From the NCBI RefSeq assembly GCF_007655135.1, contig NC_045129.1, positions 28,769,122-28,833,121 on the forward strand: DNA of 64,000 bases, read 5' to 3'. A model generated the notes under the pieces. It was given only the letters and a program-made list of their open reading frames with translations, was not told the DNA's origin and made no database searches. This document shows positions 1 through 12,955 of this stretch, piece after piece. The translations under genes were made by a program, and so were the position numbers. Source of the stretch: Punica granatum. Taxonomy: Eukaryota; Streptophyta; Magnoliopsida; Myrtales; Lythraceae. Position 1 is the stretch's first letter. Every line of letters starts with the position of its first letter.

Positions 1-1222
<1,222 letters not shown>

Positions 1223-1231
1223 TATTAAAAA

Positions 1232-1548
1232 GGAAAATTTACTTAAAATGGCTGGTAATTTATTCGTTTTGTCAAATATATTATATATTTTTTTTGTCAA
1301 ATCTATCACATATTTACTATTTGCATCAAATTTATCCCGGTGTTATCTTTTCCGTTGACACCTAACGGCCGTGCTGACGTGGCGCCTACGTGGCAAGTGT
1401 GGCCCACTATCTCTCCACATGCCACGTCAGCACGACTGTTAAATATTGACAGAAAAGATAACGCCGGGATAGATTTGATGCAAAAAGTAAACCATGGGAT
1501 AGATTTGACAAAACAGGTAAATCATAAGCCATTTTAGATAAAAATTCC
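1232..1548. mobile_element. Foldback Mutator-like MITE, copy A
   Basis: The element is almost entirely an inverted repeat. It starts GGAAAATTTACTTAAAATGG and ends in the reverse complement of a similar sequence. The arms carry matched words such as GATAACGCCGGGATAGATTTG and a central ACGGCCGTGCTGACGTGGC palindromic core. It is flanked by an exact 9-bp direct repeat, TATTAAAAA (1223-1231 and 1549-1557). A 9-bp duplication with long terminal inverted repeats is typical of Mutator-like elements. No transposase is present, so it is non-autonomous. A second copy lies at 30799-31143. Confidence 0.88.
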
Positions 1549-2010
1549 TATTAAAAATGACTTTTGACAACTTATCCTTCTATAACTCCCCGATTTAATG
1601 AAATGCAAAAATGGATCAATGGTTATAGAGGATTGAGAAAGTCCACCATAATCCTTCGTAATTGTTTGTTTTTCTTTTGGGGCCAAATATGGATTTTTCA
1701 ATTCCCCATATCACCCCATGCCTCTGCATCCAAACAAGGCGTATAATTATAAGCCATTTTAGATTTGACAAAACAGGTAAATCATAAATCATTTTAGATA
1801 AAAATCCCTATTAAAAATGACTTTTGACAACTTATCCTTCTATAACTCCCCGATTTAATGAAATGCAAAAATGGATCTGTGGTTATAGAGGATTGAGAAA
1901 GTCCACCATAATCCTTCGTAATTGTTTGTTTTTCTTTTGGGGCCAAATATGGATTTTTCAATTCCCCATATCACCCCATGCCTCTGCATCCAAACAAGGC
2001 GTATAATTAT
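1501..2010. repeat. 260-bp tandem duplication upstream of the dioxygenase gene
   Basis: Bases 1501-1760 and 1761-2010 are nearly identical at a period of exactly 260 bp. The unit begins inside the right arm of the foldback MULE, so copy 2 carries a third partial MULE end (1761-1817). The duplication therefore happened after the MULE insertion. Each copy has a 60-codon open frame differing by one codon. These look like a by-product of the duplication rather than genes, as there is no recognisable domain. The second copy ends about 185 bp before the start codon of the next gene. Confidence 0.93.
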
Positions 2011-2194
2011 ACCTCCACGTGGCCTAGTCCAGCACAGCATCTACCCCCAAATATGTCACGTCGGCCTGGGCCAGCCATTGTTGGGCCCACGCAGCATCAT
2101 CATCGCCATCTTCTTCCTCCACCTCCTCTTTCCCGCATTTCTCCTGAAACCCTAATTTCCAAAATTGCGAACAGAAACTTCCACCACTTCTATC

Positions 2195-4972
2195 ATGTCG
2201 TTGGAAGCTTTCCCCGTCGACCGGTTCAAGCACAGCCAACCACCGGCTTTCGTCGGGAGCAACAATACCGATGGAGTTGGCTCGGGGCCGCCCAAGGCCG
2301 CTCACCGCCTCCGCCTGAGCCCTACAGCGGACCACATGCCGGACAGCTACGAGGACCTCCAGTACCAGCTGGATTTCAGCCCCATGCTCTTCAGCTCGCT
2401 CGAGCGGTACCTCCCTCCCCCTATGATGACGCTATCCCGCGACGCCAAGGTCAATTACATGCGCGATATCCTCCTCCGCTACTCGCCTGAAGGCGAGCGC
2501 ACTCGTGTAAGCAAACTCCCATTTTCTCGCCGAGTGTTTATGTGTTGTTTTCTCTTGTTTGACTCAAAAGCATCCTTTTGCTGTTAAAATCCACAGGTTC
2601 TGAAGCACAGAGAATATAGGCAAAAGATCTTGACGAATTATAAGGTACCTTTCATGGAGATCTTGTTATCGATATCCTGTTCGATGAACAGGTGAAATTT
2701 TTTGACTCCGACTTGCTAAGCTAGCCATATCTCAATGATATTAGCAAAATAAACTCTCTTCTCTGATGAACTCTGATTGGGTATTGTTCTTTCTGCAATG
2801 GTGTGTTCATGCTTGAATTCTTTCATGTCGTTGCAGCCTCTGCACAGAGAGCTGTATTCTATGCATGCTGCAAGTTTCTTTGCGCCCTCGTTCCTTAAAG
2901 CGATACGAGAAAACACTGAGGAGAGTTTCAGAAGCATTGTTTCTGAACCTTCCCCGGGGATTTTAGTGTTCGAGATGCTTCAGCCACGCTTTTGTGAAAT
3001 GCTGCTGTCTGAGGTATTAATCGACCCTTCACCTGTTATCCGGTGGTATTTAGGCTTTTGTTTTGCTTTGAGTGTAGCTTCTATATTTTCTGAACAGGTT
3101 ATGCTTGCTTAGGTCGATAACTTTGAAAGGTGGGTTCATGAGACAAATTTCAGGATCATGCGTCCAAATACGATGAATAAATATGGTGCTGTTCTTGATG
3201 ACTTCGGCCTAGAAAATATGCTTAACAAGATGATGGATAGCTTTGTATGCCCCTTGGCTAAAGGTATTAGTGCTCTGTCTAATATGATTGAAATGATTAG
3301 CACATAATCGAAGTTCTGAGGATTAGATCTGAAAGATTCTATGTTTGTGCAGTGTTCTTTCCCGATGTTGGTGGATGCACCCTTGATTCTCACCATGGGT
3401 TTGTTGTCGAGTATGGCATGGACAGAGATGTTGAACTTGGTAGGTGCTTCATTCTACTTCATTTCACACATATTTAGGTTCTTAGCATTATCGTGATTTG
3501 GCCTCCTACGTATGGAAAAAAATTTGTTATTCCTTGTAAGAGTCCCTTTCCAGCTTGTAGCTGATCTTGTCTGTGGACATGGTTTACATTGATGTTAACA
3601 AAATTTTGTAACTTATCTGGAAATTCTTCTTTCTATTAGCCATAATTGCATATAAAAAACACCGTCTTTTGATGTAATGATTTTGGGTTGTCTTTAGCCT
3701 GCAAATGAAACTCGTGAACTTTTCATTATTTTCTTTTCTTTTCTTTTTTTATCTGGATAAAACTTACGAAGTTTCAGATTCTACTAATTGATGACTTCAC
3801 TTAGGCTGCCTTTCAAATATTTTGTATTTTCTTTGCCCAGTATCTCTGATGTCTCTTTTTCTTCTTCTAAACGGGTTTCATTTTCTACGCTTCACATATA
3901 AAAGTAGTCTTAATGAATGGACATAATTTCTTTCTTCATCACAAGATTGCAACATTGTATAGATCCCGACTGATCTGCCTTATCTGTTAGATTTAAGCAT
4001 GTGGAATATCTTTGTGCATGCATTCTCAGGTTTCCATGTTGATGACTCTGAAGTCACCTTAAATGTTTGCTTGGGTGAGCAATTTTCTGGAGGAGAATTG
4101 TTCTTTAGAGGTGTTCGGTGCGAAAAGCATGTCAATACAGAAACCCAACCAGAAGTACGTCAATCCATGAATCTTTTTTTAGTATTCAGCTATTGGTTGA
4201 TCTGGATATCTGTTTCTTTACAAAATACTGGTTATTTTTTTATGGTGTTTTCACCTTCACCTCAGTGTCTGCAACTCTAGCTTTGACTTCATTGTTTCTA
4301 GGTCAATGCTTGGCTAGTGTTAAATTTTTCCAACGGATCATTTGAAGCAATTATAGCCCTTTGGAATCCTTTTGTTGCCATTAACCCTGTTAAAACTTAA
4401 TGACTCCAGTCCCTCATACTTTTTTTTTGGGATTCGAGTTTTTGTTTTCCATTTTGATTGATTTGTTGTCACTGTTATTGTTTAGGAAAGTGTGGACTAT
4501 TCCCATGTTCCAGGGTTTGCAGTTCTTCATCATGGTCGCCACAGACACGGTGCTAGAGCTACCACTACTGGTCATCGAGTCAACTTGCTTCTTTGGTGCA
4601 GAAGGTATAGCAGTATTCATCTTTCTTTATTATGTATATATTTGTTTTTTTTCTTTCTTTTTCCCTTCTCCTTTTCCTTCTATAGCTGTTCATGTTTCTG
4701 AATCTTTGTCGGCTACCTTCTCAACAGTTCTGTGTTTAGAGAGCTGAAAAAGTACCAGACAGATTTCTCCAGCTGGTGTGGAGAGTGCCAACGCAACAAG
4801 CGGGAGAGGCATCGGTTATCTATTGCAGCCACCAGATCGGTAATTTACACGAGACATAAACAAGACTTGGGAAAAATTCACATTGCAGTTATAACTAATT
4901 ATGTGCTGTATATCTTTCTGGTTTCTTCTGGTCCAGGAATTGATGAAGCGGGAAAGAAAAACAGCTTCTTGA
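2195..4972 (+). CDS. 2-oxoglutarate and Fe(II)-dependent oxygenase, PKHD-type hydroxylase family
   Basis: Nine exons join in frame to 388 residues: 2195-2506, 2597-2644, 2837-3013, 3113-3263, 3353-3439, 4030-4154, 4486-4604, 4728-4839 and 4937-4972. All junctions are GT-AG. The protein resembles the plant PKHD-type hydroxylases of the Arabidopsis At1g22950/At3g18210 type, which use 2-oxoglutarate, O2 and Fe(II); the substrate is not established to my knowledge. The double-stranded beta-helix shows the HxD metal pair (His261, Asp263 in GFHVDDSEVTLNV), a distal His in the cluster 315-321 (probably His319 or His321) and Arg331 in GHRVNLLLW, which should bind 2-oxoglutarate. A conserved N-terminal half (SYEDLQ, LQPRFCEMLL, RPNTMNKYG) precedes it. 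A basic tail follows the Cys pair in SSWCGECQR. The start at 2195 is the first ATG in frame with the conserved region. The tandem duplication at 1501-2010 sits in the likely promoter. No damage is seen, so the gene looks functional. Confidence 0.94.
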
Positions 4973-5260
4973 GATGCTGGTCGTGCTGTTCTAGGTTGTC
5001 GAGTAAATCTTCAAGAAGTGAGTTCCCTGATCTTGGAACGATCTCAGAGATTCTGCATCTGCCTACTCTGATTGGTGATGGACAGTTCTATTTCGGATCA
5101 AATTTTTGCTGTCATAGGCAGGTAGATAGCTGTACATAGAAAGAAAAGAACTTGGTCATGTACTGTCTTTCCCCGTTTGTTTATTGTTCAACTTGAAGGT
5201 CCATTTATATCATAAAGCTGCGTTTGTAGAAATGTGATCGACTCATGCTTCTTCTAGCCA
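4973..5260 (+). other. Probable 3' UTR of the dioxygenase gene
   Basis: The sequence after the stop is mixed in composition and contains no continuing exon. The polyadenylation site cannot be placed with confidence. A T-rich stretch with CATAAAG near 5208-5217 is a possible weak signal. Confidence 0.4.
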
Positions 5261-5678
5261 TTGGAGTTTATATTAATTTTGCCCTTGCAGCTTTGCCATA
5301 TCAACATGATTATCTTGTTCTCTTGATAGTGCGACCATCCTTTCACTTTCATTGTTGGTTCTTGTCAGCTTCTCTCCGATTTTTACAGTGAGAATTATTG
5401 GGAACATGGATAGGATAGGATAGCGACGGGGACCGATTAAAGAATCCTCAACTTGCACGTTCCGATCTCTCCCGAAACATTATCTCTTTTTCGAAACTTG
5501 ATTAGAATAATCCTCATCTTCTTATCCTCGTCATCCATCTACTCCATTTTTCTAGAGTTATACCTTTTCAGGACGGAAGACCTGGCAAAGAAGTTTCTTC
5601 GACAACTGTTGGCTTTGACCCCATTGAGATACGCACTGATACACTCTTCCTCCCGATTTGGTTGTGTGGCAATTTTTA

Positions 5679-5873
5679 CGGTGCGTTTAGTTTCAGAGTT
5701 AAAAGTAACTTTGATTTTAATTGTGAAAAATGATAAATGATTGTATAATGTGTTGACTTAAAGTTAAAGTTTAAATTTTTGACTTGGGAAATATGTATTT
5801 TTGTTGTGTAGTGTGTTGAGTTAAAGTTAAAGTTAACATTTTTGTTATTTTAACTGCGAAACCAAACGGAGCA
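5679..5873 (+). mobile_element. MITE, GTTTGG-type family, copy 1
   Basis: Imperfect terminal inverted repeats read GTGCGTTTAGTTTCAGAGTT on the left and TGCTCCGTTTGGTTTCGC on the reverse of the right. Internal words GTTGAGTTAAAGTTAAAGTT recur in all family members. A TTA trinucleotide flanks each side (5676-5678 and 5874-5876), which would fit a PIF/Harbinger-like origin. Copy 2 suggests a different trinucleotide, so the superfamily is uncertain. Confidence 0.7.
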
Positions 5874-5900
5874 TTAATGACTCTCAGAAGGTTTTATATA

Positions 5901-7445
5901 GAGTAAACTAACATTTTAGTCCCTAACGTTTGGACCGGCGATCAATTTCGTCTTCAGCGTTTTATGGCCATCAAATACACCCGGGAAGTTGGCCTTCTCT
6001 CCATCAATTTGGCCCTTCCATCAACTTACCGTTAACTGTGCTAATTAAATGCTAATAAAAAATTATATTTTTTAATAAAAAATTAGAGGTACAACTCTCT
6101 TTTGTAAATCTAAAAAAAAACGCTAAGGAGGGAGGAGGCTTGGCCGCTACCTCAAGAGGAGGACCAAATTCATCGTCTTCGGTGCAAGGAGCCAAACAGA
6201 TAGACCCCTCCTTCTCCTCCTCAAGCTGCTGCTACCCCTCAAAAGCATTTTCCGATCAACAGGCCACCGAGACCACCCCAGCTCAGCTCCTCCTCCCTCC
6301 ACTGCTCGTGGCAAGGACGATACGAACCCGCAAGCCTCCCTGAGCTTAGACCCCGATGCGGCCTTCCTTCCTTACCGCTCCGACGACTTCCTCCATTTTG
6401 AGATGCGGCACTGTCTCTCCTCTAGCCCTTTGAGCACAGCTCCACTGGGAACCTCTGTCGAGCATCTTCACTTCAACTTCCTCTACTGAAACCTCCAAGC
6501 TCCCGACATTACACGGACAAAATTGGATTCCGGATTCCCTTCCTTCCCCAATTCAGACGATGAACCCTAATTTTCCAAATTCCCCAAAATCGAACAAACC
6601 AATTGATTCTGGGTGGAGGAATTTAGCAAGATTGATTCCGGATTCCCCCAGCACCGTTTGTTGGTGGGGCGCCGCTAAGATATAGATTTGATATGTCTTT
6701 GCCGTTTCTCAATGGGTATACAGGCAGGGGCGGCGATGAGTTGCGTGGAGGAGAGGAGCAGCACTAGGTTTCGGGCATGAGGAGGGAGTCGGATGAAGGA
6801 GGAGACATCCGGACCCGAACTGAACCGAACCGATTCAGGGTGGGAGCTTTCGGGTTTCACGAGCCGGGTTGAATGATCGGGTTCGGATCCGAATGTCTCA
6901 TTCTTCACCCGACTTCCTCCCCATACTCGAAACCCTGATGTGGCATGTCCGCATTAGCCTCCCTTGCATCCTCGTCGATGTTCATCCTTACGTGCCATTG
7001 TCGGGGTTAATCTCCAAAGTCTTCTTTCTCGACTTGTGTGAGCTCATGCTGTTGTTTTGTCTGCTGGCTCGTTTCCAACAATTGGCAATGGCGCGTGTGA
7101 AGTTGGGTTCCAAAACATATGCATTCCAACAGCAAGGCCAAGCTTGGTACAAATTTTGCTATGGCGTGAAACTCGAGCTCACTTCCTTGAATATTGTATA
7201 TCTCTGATGTGCAGCTGCTAAACATCTATTATCCGATTTAGATTGGCCCCCATCTGGTTTTGAATTTTTCCAAAAAAAAATTGTATTTTCTTTTATTTTT
7301 AGTATTTAATTAACAGCGAGTTGACGGCAAGGGCCAAATTGGCGGACATAAGGCTAACGTTTAGGGTGTATTTGATGGCCATGAAACGTTGAGGACGAAA
7401 TTGATGGCCGGTCCAAACGTTAGGGACTAAAATGTTAGTTTACTC
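5901..7445. mobile_element. Mutator-like element with unrelated internal DNA (Pack-MULE-like)
   Basis: Terminal inverted repeats of about 165 bp (5901-6070 and about 7275-7445) both read GAGTAAACTAACATTTTAGT from the outside in. A perfect 9-bp direct repeat, TTTTATATA, flanks the element (5892-5900 and 7446-7454). The interior (about 6110-7250) is richer in GC than its surroundings and includes an AACCCTAATTTTCC word often seen in plant 5' leaders. It contains no MURA-like transposase that I can see. Short open frames at 6140-6343, 6869-7207 and 7007-7225 match no family I recognise. This fits a non-autonomous MULE that picked up genomic DNA, but the donor is unknown. Confidence 0.88.
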
Positions 7446-7917
7446 TTTTATATAATTAGGACGAGTTATCAGCTGACATTGGTAAGTTGACTATCATAGG
7501 ATTCTTTTGAATCCCGGATTCCTCACCGAGTATTAGTTGCATTAACCTAACCCATGTTTTGTTTTGACACATTCGCGGACCTTATTTTGCGTGTCAATTC
7601 TTCTATAATGGCTTGTCGCTAAATCGACAGTGAAAGGACAGGACATGCATCAGCCCGGACTTTTAACGTTTATAATTTTAGCGTCAAATATTAATATTTT
7701 ATACTGTTTTTTATATTATAATATTGATTATTTAGACATAAAAATCACATGAGTTCATGATAAAATAAATATTATTAGTTTATTTTATTTGTGGGGCAAA
7801 AAAATGATTGGGGTCAGTCGGTTGGTTGACGCTTTGAGACCACAGAGAAACACTGAGCAGCTGAATACAGCAGAAGGATGGCTTCTTCTAGTCACCGATT
7901 TTACTGAGGCGTTTGGT

Positions 7918-8086
7918 TTCAGAGTCAAAGTAACTTTGATTTTGATTGTGGAAAAGGACAAATATTGTATAGTGTGTTGAGTTAAAGTTAAAGTTGACTT
8001 GGGAAATGTGCATTTTTATTGTGTAGTGAGTTGAGTTAAAGTTAAAGTTAAAGTTTTTGTGATTGTAACTCTGAAAACAAACGGGC
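7918..8086 (+). mobile_element. MITE, GTTTGG-type family, copy 2
   Basis: Begins GGCGTTTGGTTTCAGAGTC and ends with the reverse complement of GCCCGTTTGTTTTCAGAG. TGA flanks both sides (7915-7917 and 8087-8089). The internal repeated GAGTTAAAGTTAAAG words match copy 1. Confidence 0.72.
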
Positions 8087-8089
8087 TGA

Positions 8090-11000
8090 TTTCCCAACAC
8101 AAAACGGCCGTTGGCTTGTGTTTTGGGAAGGTCATCAAAATGTTCCCGTTTTGCATAAGATTGCATGATGCTGCATGACATGATCCTGTGGCCCATTCAG
8201 CTTTCGATTATAACTTTGCCGGAATTTTCTCGGCAGAGCGTGTTCGTTTAACTAATAATATAATACCTAACGTTTTGTACGTCTGCCAATTGGTCCAACA
8301 CGTTTGGCTTCTCATATTGATGCCATAGAATGCTTTAACCTATCTCCACGTATAGTAAAGCACACGAATTCGTACACCCTCTATATTTATTTTCTTTTAT
8401 ATTTTAAATGATTTATGTGACAGAATTTGTGACAAAATATTATTATTGTGATAGGATTATAAAGTATTTATGACAAAACTTTAACAGATTTATGGCACAT
8501 TTGTCACAAAATGGAAGTTCCTAATATGATAATAGCAACCTATTCAAATCGATAAGAAGAACTTGTTCAATAAAATGTGTCCATCACATTATAGTCATCT
8601 AATCAAAACAAATACCTACACAAACATAATTAAACATCTTTCTGCTGAAAATACCACTAAACTATTAAATATAAGTTATGAGCTGCTAGTGAAATTCAAA
8701 TACCGACATCTCCTAGAGTCAAACCAAAATGATGCTCCATGACTTTAAAGCATTTGAATGATCACCTTATAAAAGGTGGAGGAGTGCGTCCCTGAACCTG
8801 CTCTGAAAGATATATCCATCAAAGCAATTTAACAACCAATTCATTAAAACCAAAGACAGATTCTTCAAAAAATTTGAAACTTTAGCAGCCAAAATAAAAT
8901 ACAGGAACTCACTTAAGCAATGGAATGATGGGGAAGCAGCGAAGAAACACTGAAGCAGCCAAGCACTGGGAAACACCGAAATAGTGGAGCTGAGAATGGC
9001 AAAAAAATGGAACAAAAATTTCAATAAATTAGGACATGAGAGTGGTACAACAAGAATGGCAAACGTAAGAAGTGGCGTGAGAAGTAACAATGGAGCAAAA
9101 AAATTAGTAAACTCAATAAATTATGGCATAAGAACAAAGGAAAAATTCATCCAATTTAGTGACTGTGACTGACCATTTCAATTTGAAATAAAAAAAATAT
9201 TAGATGTTAGTAATACGTTATGGTAGAATGAGAAAAATTAAATATAAACAAGTGTTATACCTTTATTGGAAGCCATTGCGACTACCTAATATTTATACCT
9301 TTATAATACCCTAATTAATATATTTTAACATATAATAATACCAGTAATGATGTAGAGTAATAGTACATGCTTTTATATAATAATTAAGAGATTTAAAGTT
9401 CGATATTTATTATGGAACTATGTCTATAGACCCCATTGTAACTTGGAAAAGAAAGAAAGAAACTATAGGTACCGATCTTGGGAGCAAATTGTGGCTCACC
9501 ACTAACTATTTAGGTATTCTAGAATCTATCCAGTGAAACCAACATTAGACTAATCATTGAATACAACCAAATGACGTGGTACGGCCGGTTGTGAGGGAAA
9601 AGAAAGAGCCTTTTCAATCTTTCTTTGGATGATAATTTTGGTGAAATAGATGTCTTGGCTTATTATTTGAGAATTTTTTTCATTCGCGCTTTGATTTAGT
9701 TTTGATTATGAGATACTTTTAATGAATTTTGAATTTTGTATTATGAGAAAAGTTCATTCACTAACAGTGCAATTTACTAATTGCACAACGTTTCGGCTAA
9801 TCTTAGATGTTAATTTCATTTATGTCATGTGGGATCGCAATTTGTACCATTAGTTTTTTGTTAATAGACTGGGTTCGAAACCCCTTGAAATCACCGAAGT
9901 ACTTTTGGCGTGATTATTCGCTCCGTGCATCGTCGGGAATTCATGGAATCCGGGGATGAGTCGGGCGAAATCTGGAAATTAAAAAAAAAAACAATTGTTT
10001 GTCACTAGACTTGCAATTTGAGTGGCAACTTCTTTCACATTGATTGAAACTCTGAAGCTGTGTTATCTTCTACATGCTTCGTCCCTTTGTAGGACAGGTT
10101 CGTGTTTAATTTAATTCACGCTACTATATTATTCACTTTGCTATTTACATTTGAACATGAAACTGATAATCCGACTTTTGTAATGAAAATTGGTCCTATA
10201 AGACAAAATTGTAGATTATTCTGTGCGTGAGCTCGTAACGGTATATTTGCATGGATAATGGGAGATTTCCCGAGTACTTTGTACCATTTTCTTAGCAGAA
10301 TTTAGCGTCCCAAAACAATCCTAAACTCGTTGCTTTGATCGTAATTGAGATTTAGGAACGTGAATTTTTTCACGGTAAGTGATTGTAGAAGTTATTTCTG
10401 TTTATACCATATTTCAAGTAGGAAAATACCTCTTCGCCCCGAGTGAAAAAGAATCAATATATCAAAAAGGGAGTACTGCAGTGAAGCACCTTCTCGCCTG
10501 GCAACTAAAAGGTTGCATGTTTGATGTTTACTGGACTATCCGTGCCTCTTTATTAATTATTAGAATTTTTATTTAATTGTATTCTCCTATAACAAAAATA
10601 AAATAAAATAAGAATCAATACGCAGTAAACTCGTAAATAGAGTATTAATCATACCATTGCTAATTGCACAATTGTATTAATTCTTTCACACAATTTTGAA
10701 GTGAGATCATTGACGAATTTCTCCAGCTAAACAGATTTATCTGAATCTGCCCAAGCAGGAGGTGTCCCACAATTGCTCAAAAATTACTCAACCTACGATT
10801 GGGATGATTAACATCTATATATTATATAATTTGGTATACTCCCTTGGCAACCTCCCGTTCCATCAATGAGGAATTTCCAAGTAAGCATTTTCTAATCCGC
10901 CATCAGCTCATGATGAAACGTCTCTTCATGTTTCATGTACTAAATATTTTCTAAAATATTTCTTCACAAATTATTTTCTAATTTTATCCCTAATTGATAT

Positions 11001-11710
11001 TTGTACACTTTATCTTAAAGGTTGCCTTGCTTTCTTCACATAAAACAGTTAAGAAAATTGACTTTTCAATAAAAATAAAGAGGCGGAGATGTTAAAATAT
11101 TTTAATACATAAATTGATGACTCTCATTTTTGTGTCTCCTTCAATTAAAAAATTTAAGTTGTCACAGGTGCTCCCACAAATCGCGAAATTCATTATTAGT
11201 TTTCAAATATTAATCAATCATCTATTTCGTTTTAAATGTGCAATCATTGAATTGTTTTTTTACTCTTAAACCAAAAGTCTCGATACGTCTCCCTCCCAAA
11301 TTAAAATACTCATTTCCCCTCCTCTCCCAACCAATTTTGTGGCCTGCAATATCGTATCGTCAGGGTGGTAAGCGTGTGACCGCGTCTTTCCTTCCTCCAC
11401 ATCATTTCACTTCGTCATTAAATCTTTTTACTTTTCTGCAAAATGCCGGTATTCGAGTCTCAGCTCAGTTTTAGATACTTGAAAAGAATTCTGAATCACT
11501 TCATTGCAGATAAAATCTGGTTTATCAAGAATTTAATTAGCTGCTGAGCCTTAAAATATTAAGCTAATTTATTTAAAATTTTTTATTTTCACTAAATGTA
11601 TGAAAGTTTAATGAACTCTGACTAATTTAATTTTGAGCAAAATTAACTTATTAAAAGGTATATTTCTCTCAATAATAAATTTTCTTTGTTTAATATACTC
11701 AAATTCAAGA
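8090..11710. other. Long AT-rich intergenic stretch
   Basis: No exon chain or recognisable protein is seen on either strand. Scattered short open frames (for example 8767-9090 on minus and 10379-10576 on plus) lack conserved motifs and splice context. A SINE-like fragment lies at 9868-9990. Confidence 0.5.
9868..9990 (+). mobile_element. tRNA-derived SINE fragment, family 2
   Basis: Contains a good polymerase III B box (GGTTCGAAACC) near the start, a conserved body (CTCCGTGCATCGTCGG, GTCGGGCGAAATCT) and a 3' A-tract. A second copy in the opposite direction lies at 18918-19052. The tRNA-like A box is missing or too diverged to see, so the copy is probably 5'-truncated. Confidence 0.62.
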
Positions 11711-11714
11711 TTTT

Positions 11715-11945
11715 GATGGTGCGTTTCGTTTCAAAGTTAAAGTAATTTTGATTTTGATTGTGAAAAAAGACAAATGAGATGGGATTATAAATTGAACTTG
11801 TGAGAAACGTGTGTTTTTATTGTGTAGTCTGTTGAGTTAAAGTTAAAGTTCAAATTTTTTACTTGAAAAATATATATTTTTATTATATAGTGTGTTGAGT
11901 TAAAAATAAAAATTAAAATTTTTTAATTGTGAATTCAAACAAGAC
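11715..11945 (+). mobile_element. MITE, GTTTGG-type family, copy 3
   Basis: Starts GGTGCGTTTCGTTTCAAAGTT and shares the GTTGAGTTAAAGTTAAAGTT interior with the other copies. The right end (near TTCAAACAAGAC) is more diverged. It lies about 210 bp upstream of the RING-H2 start codon, so it is in that gene's promoter region. Confidence 0.65.
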
Positions 11946-12156
11946 TTGAAATATTGAGTTATCTGAATCAATCCACGTAAGTAGGATTTGATTGAACTTA
12001 TAGCCTACAAATCCCCTCCCTATCCTCTTCATCCCTTCTCTCTCTCTCTCTCCCTCTCCGTGTTCAGTATATATCTCTGCCTCCGTGACATTCCCGGCTC
12101 TAACCCAAAGCAGAAAGAACAGCCGGCGACGGCGGAGAGAAAAAAATCAGATAACG

Positions 12157-12642
12157 ATGGGCATACAGGGCCAATTAAGCGACGTCTCATCGGACTCCAT
12201 CCCTCTCCTCCTCGTCGCCCTCATCGCCGGCTGCGTCAACCACCTCCGCTCTTCGATTCTCTCCTTCCTCCACTCCCTCCGCCTCCACCACAGCCCCGCA
12301 CAAGCCCCCGACGACGGTCTCCTCCGCTCCCTCGGCTCCGGACTCGCCGGCCTCATCCTCCTCGCCGAACAGCTCGACCAGAACCTCGCGTCTACCACCA
12401 ACCAACGCAGCCGCTCCTCTGGCGACTGCGTCGTGTGCCTGTCGGAGCTGATGGACGGGGAGGCGGTGAGGGCGCTGGCGTGCCGCCACGTCTTCCACAA
12501 GCGTTGCTTCGACGGTTGGGTCGACCGCCTCAACTTCAGTTGCCCGCTGTGTCGGTCACCGGTGGTTTCCGGCGAGCGCGTGGAGGCCGTGCAGCGGCGC
12601 GTGGGGGGAGACCTCGTTGCCTGGTTCTCCAATCTGCGCTAA
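12157..12642 (+). CDS. RING-H2 finger protein, RHA2-type putative E3 ubiquitin ligase
   Basis: An intronless gene of 161 residues. The N-terminus (MGIQGQLSDVSSDSIPLLLV) closely follows Arabidopsis RHA2A/RHA2B, and the length matches those roughly 155-residue proteins. A hydrophobic segment at about residues 16-28 probably anchors it in a membrane. The RING-H2 domain is complete: Cys91, Cys94, Cys109, His111, His114, Cys117, Cys129 and Cys132, with the expected spacing C-x2-C-x14-C-x-H-x2-H-x2-C-x11-C-x2-C. RING-H2 proteins recruit E2 enzymes and promote ubiquitination. RHA2 proteins act in abscisic-acid signalling in Arabidopsis, so a similar role is inferred only. The start at 12157 is chosen because it matches the family N-terminus. 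A pyrimidine-rich leader (about 12030-12060) precedes it. Coding GC is far higher than the flanks, and long open frames in the other frames here are shadows of this gene. Confidence 0.94.
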   Translation: MGIQGQLSDVSSDSIPLLLVALIAGCVNHLRSSILSFLHSLRLHHSPAQAPDDGLLRSLGSGLAGLILLAEQLDQNLASTTNQRSRSSGDCVVCLSELMDGEAVRALACRHVFHKRCFDGWVDRLNFSCPLCRSPVVSGERVEAVQRRVGGDLVAWFSNLR

Positions 12643-12955
12643 CGAGCGTGTGGTTCATCTCAAGGTCTCAACCTATCTCTCTATTTTTCCCCCAAATTTG
12701 AGCCTATGGATAATTTTTCTTTTTTATTAAAGAGAAAAAGCCTTTTCAGGACTTTTTTTTTTTGGCAGGAGGAAATATCCTTTTGTTTTTGAAGAGCTCG
12801 TGAGCAGCTCTTTTTGCAGCCAATAAAATTAATTACTCATTGTGATAGTTATTAATATTAATTATTATATTTTAATTACTATTATTAGCAGTATTGTCAG
12901 TATTATGGATGTTCTTGAACCATTTTATTTGCCATGAGGTACAATAGCTAGCTTA

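Noticed and set aside
1564..2006. Two nearly identical 60-codon open frames as paralogous small genes
   Set aside because: They are explained by the 260-bp tandem duplication, have no known domain, and overlap open frames in other frames.
2024..2490. Open frames on both strands around the dioxygenase first exon
   Set aside because: They are shadows of exon 1; only the frame starting at 2195 continues across all splice junctions with conserved sequence.
11988..12701. Long open frames in other frames over the RING-H2 gene
   Set aside because: Low-complexity Pro/Arg-rich translations caused by the high GC of the true frame; only the RING-H2 frame has conserved residues.
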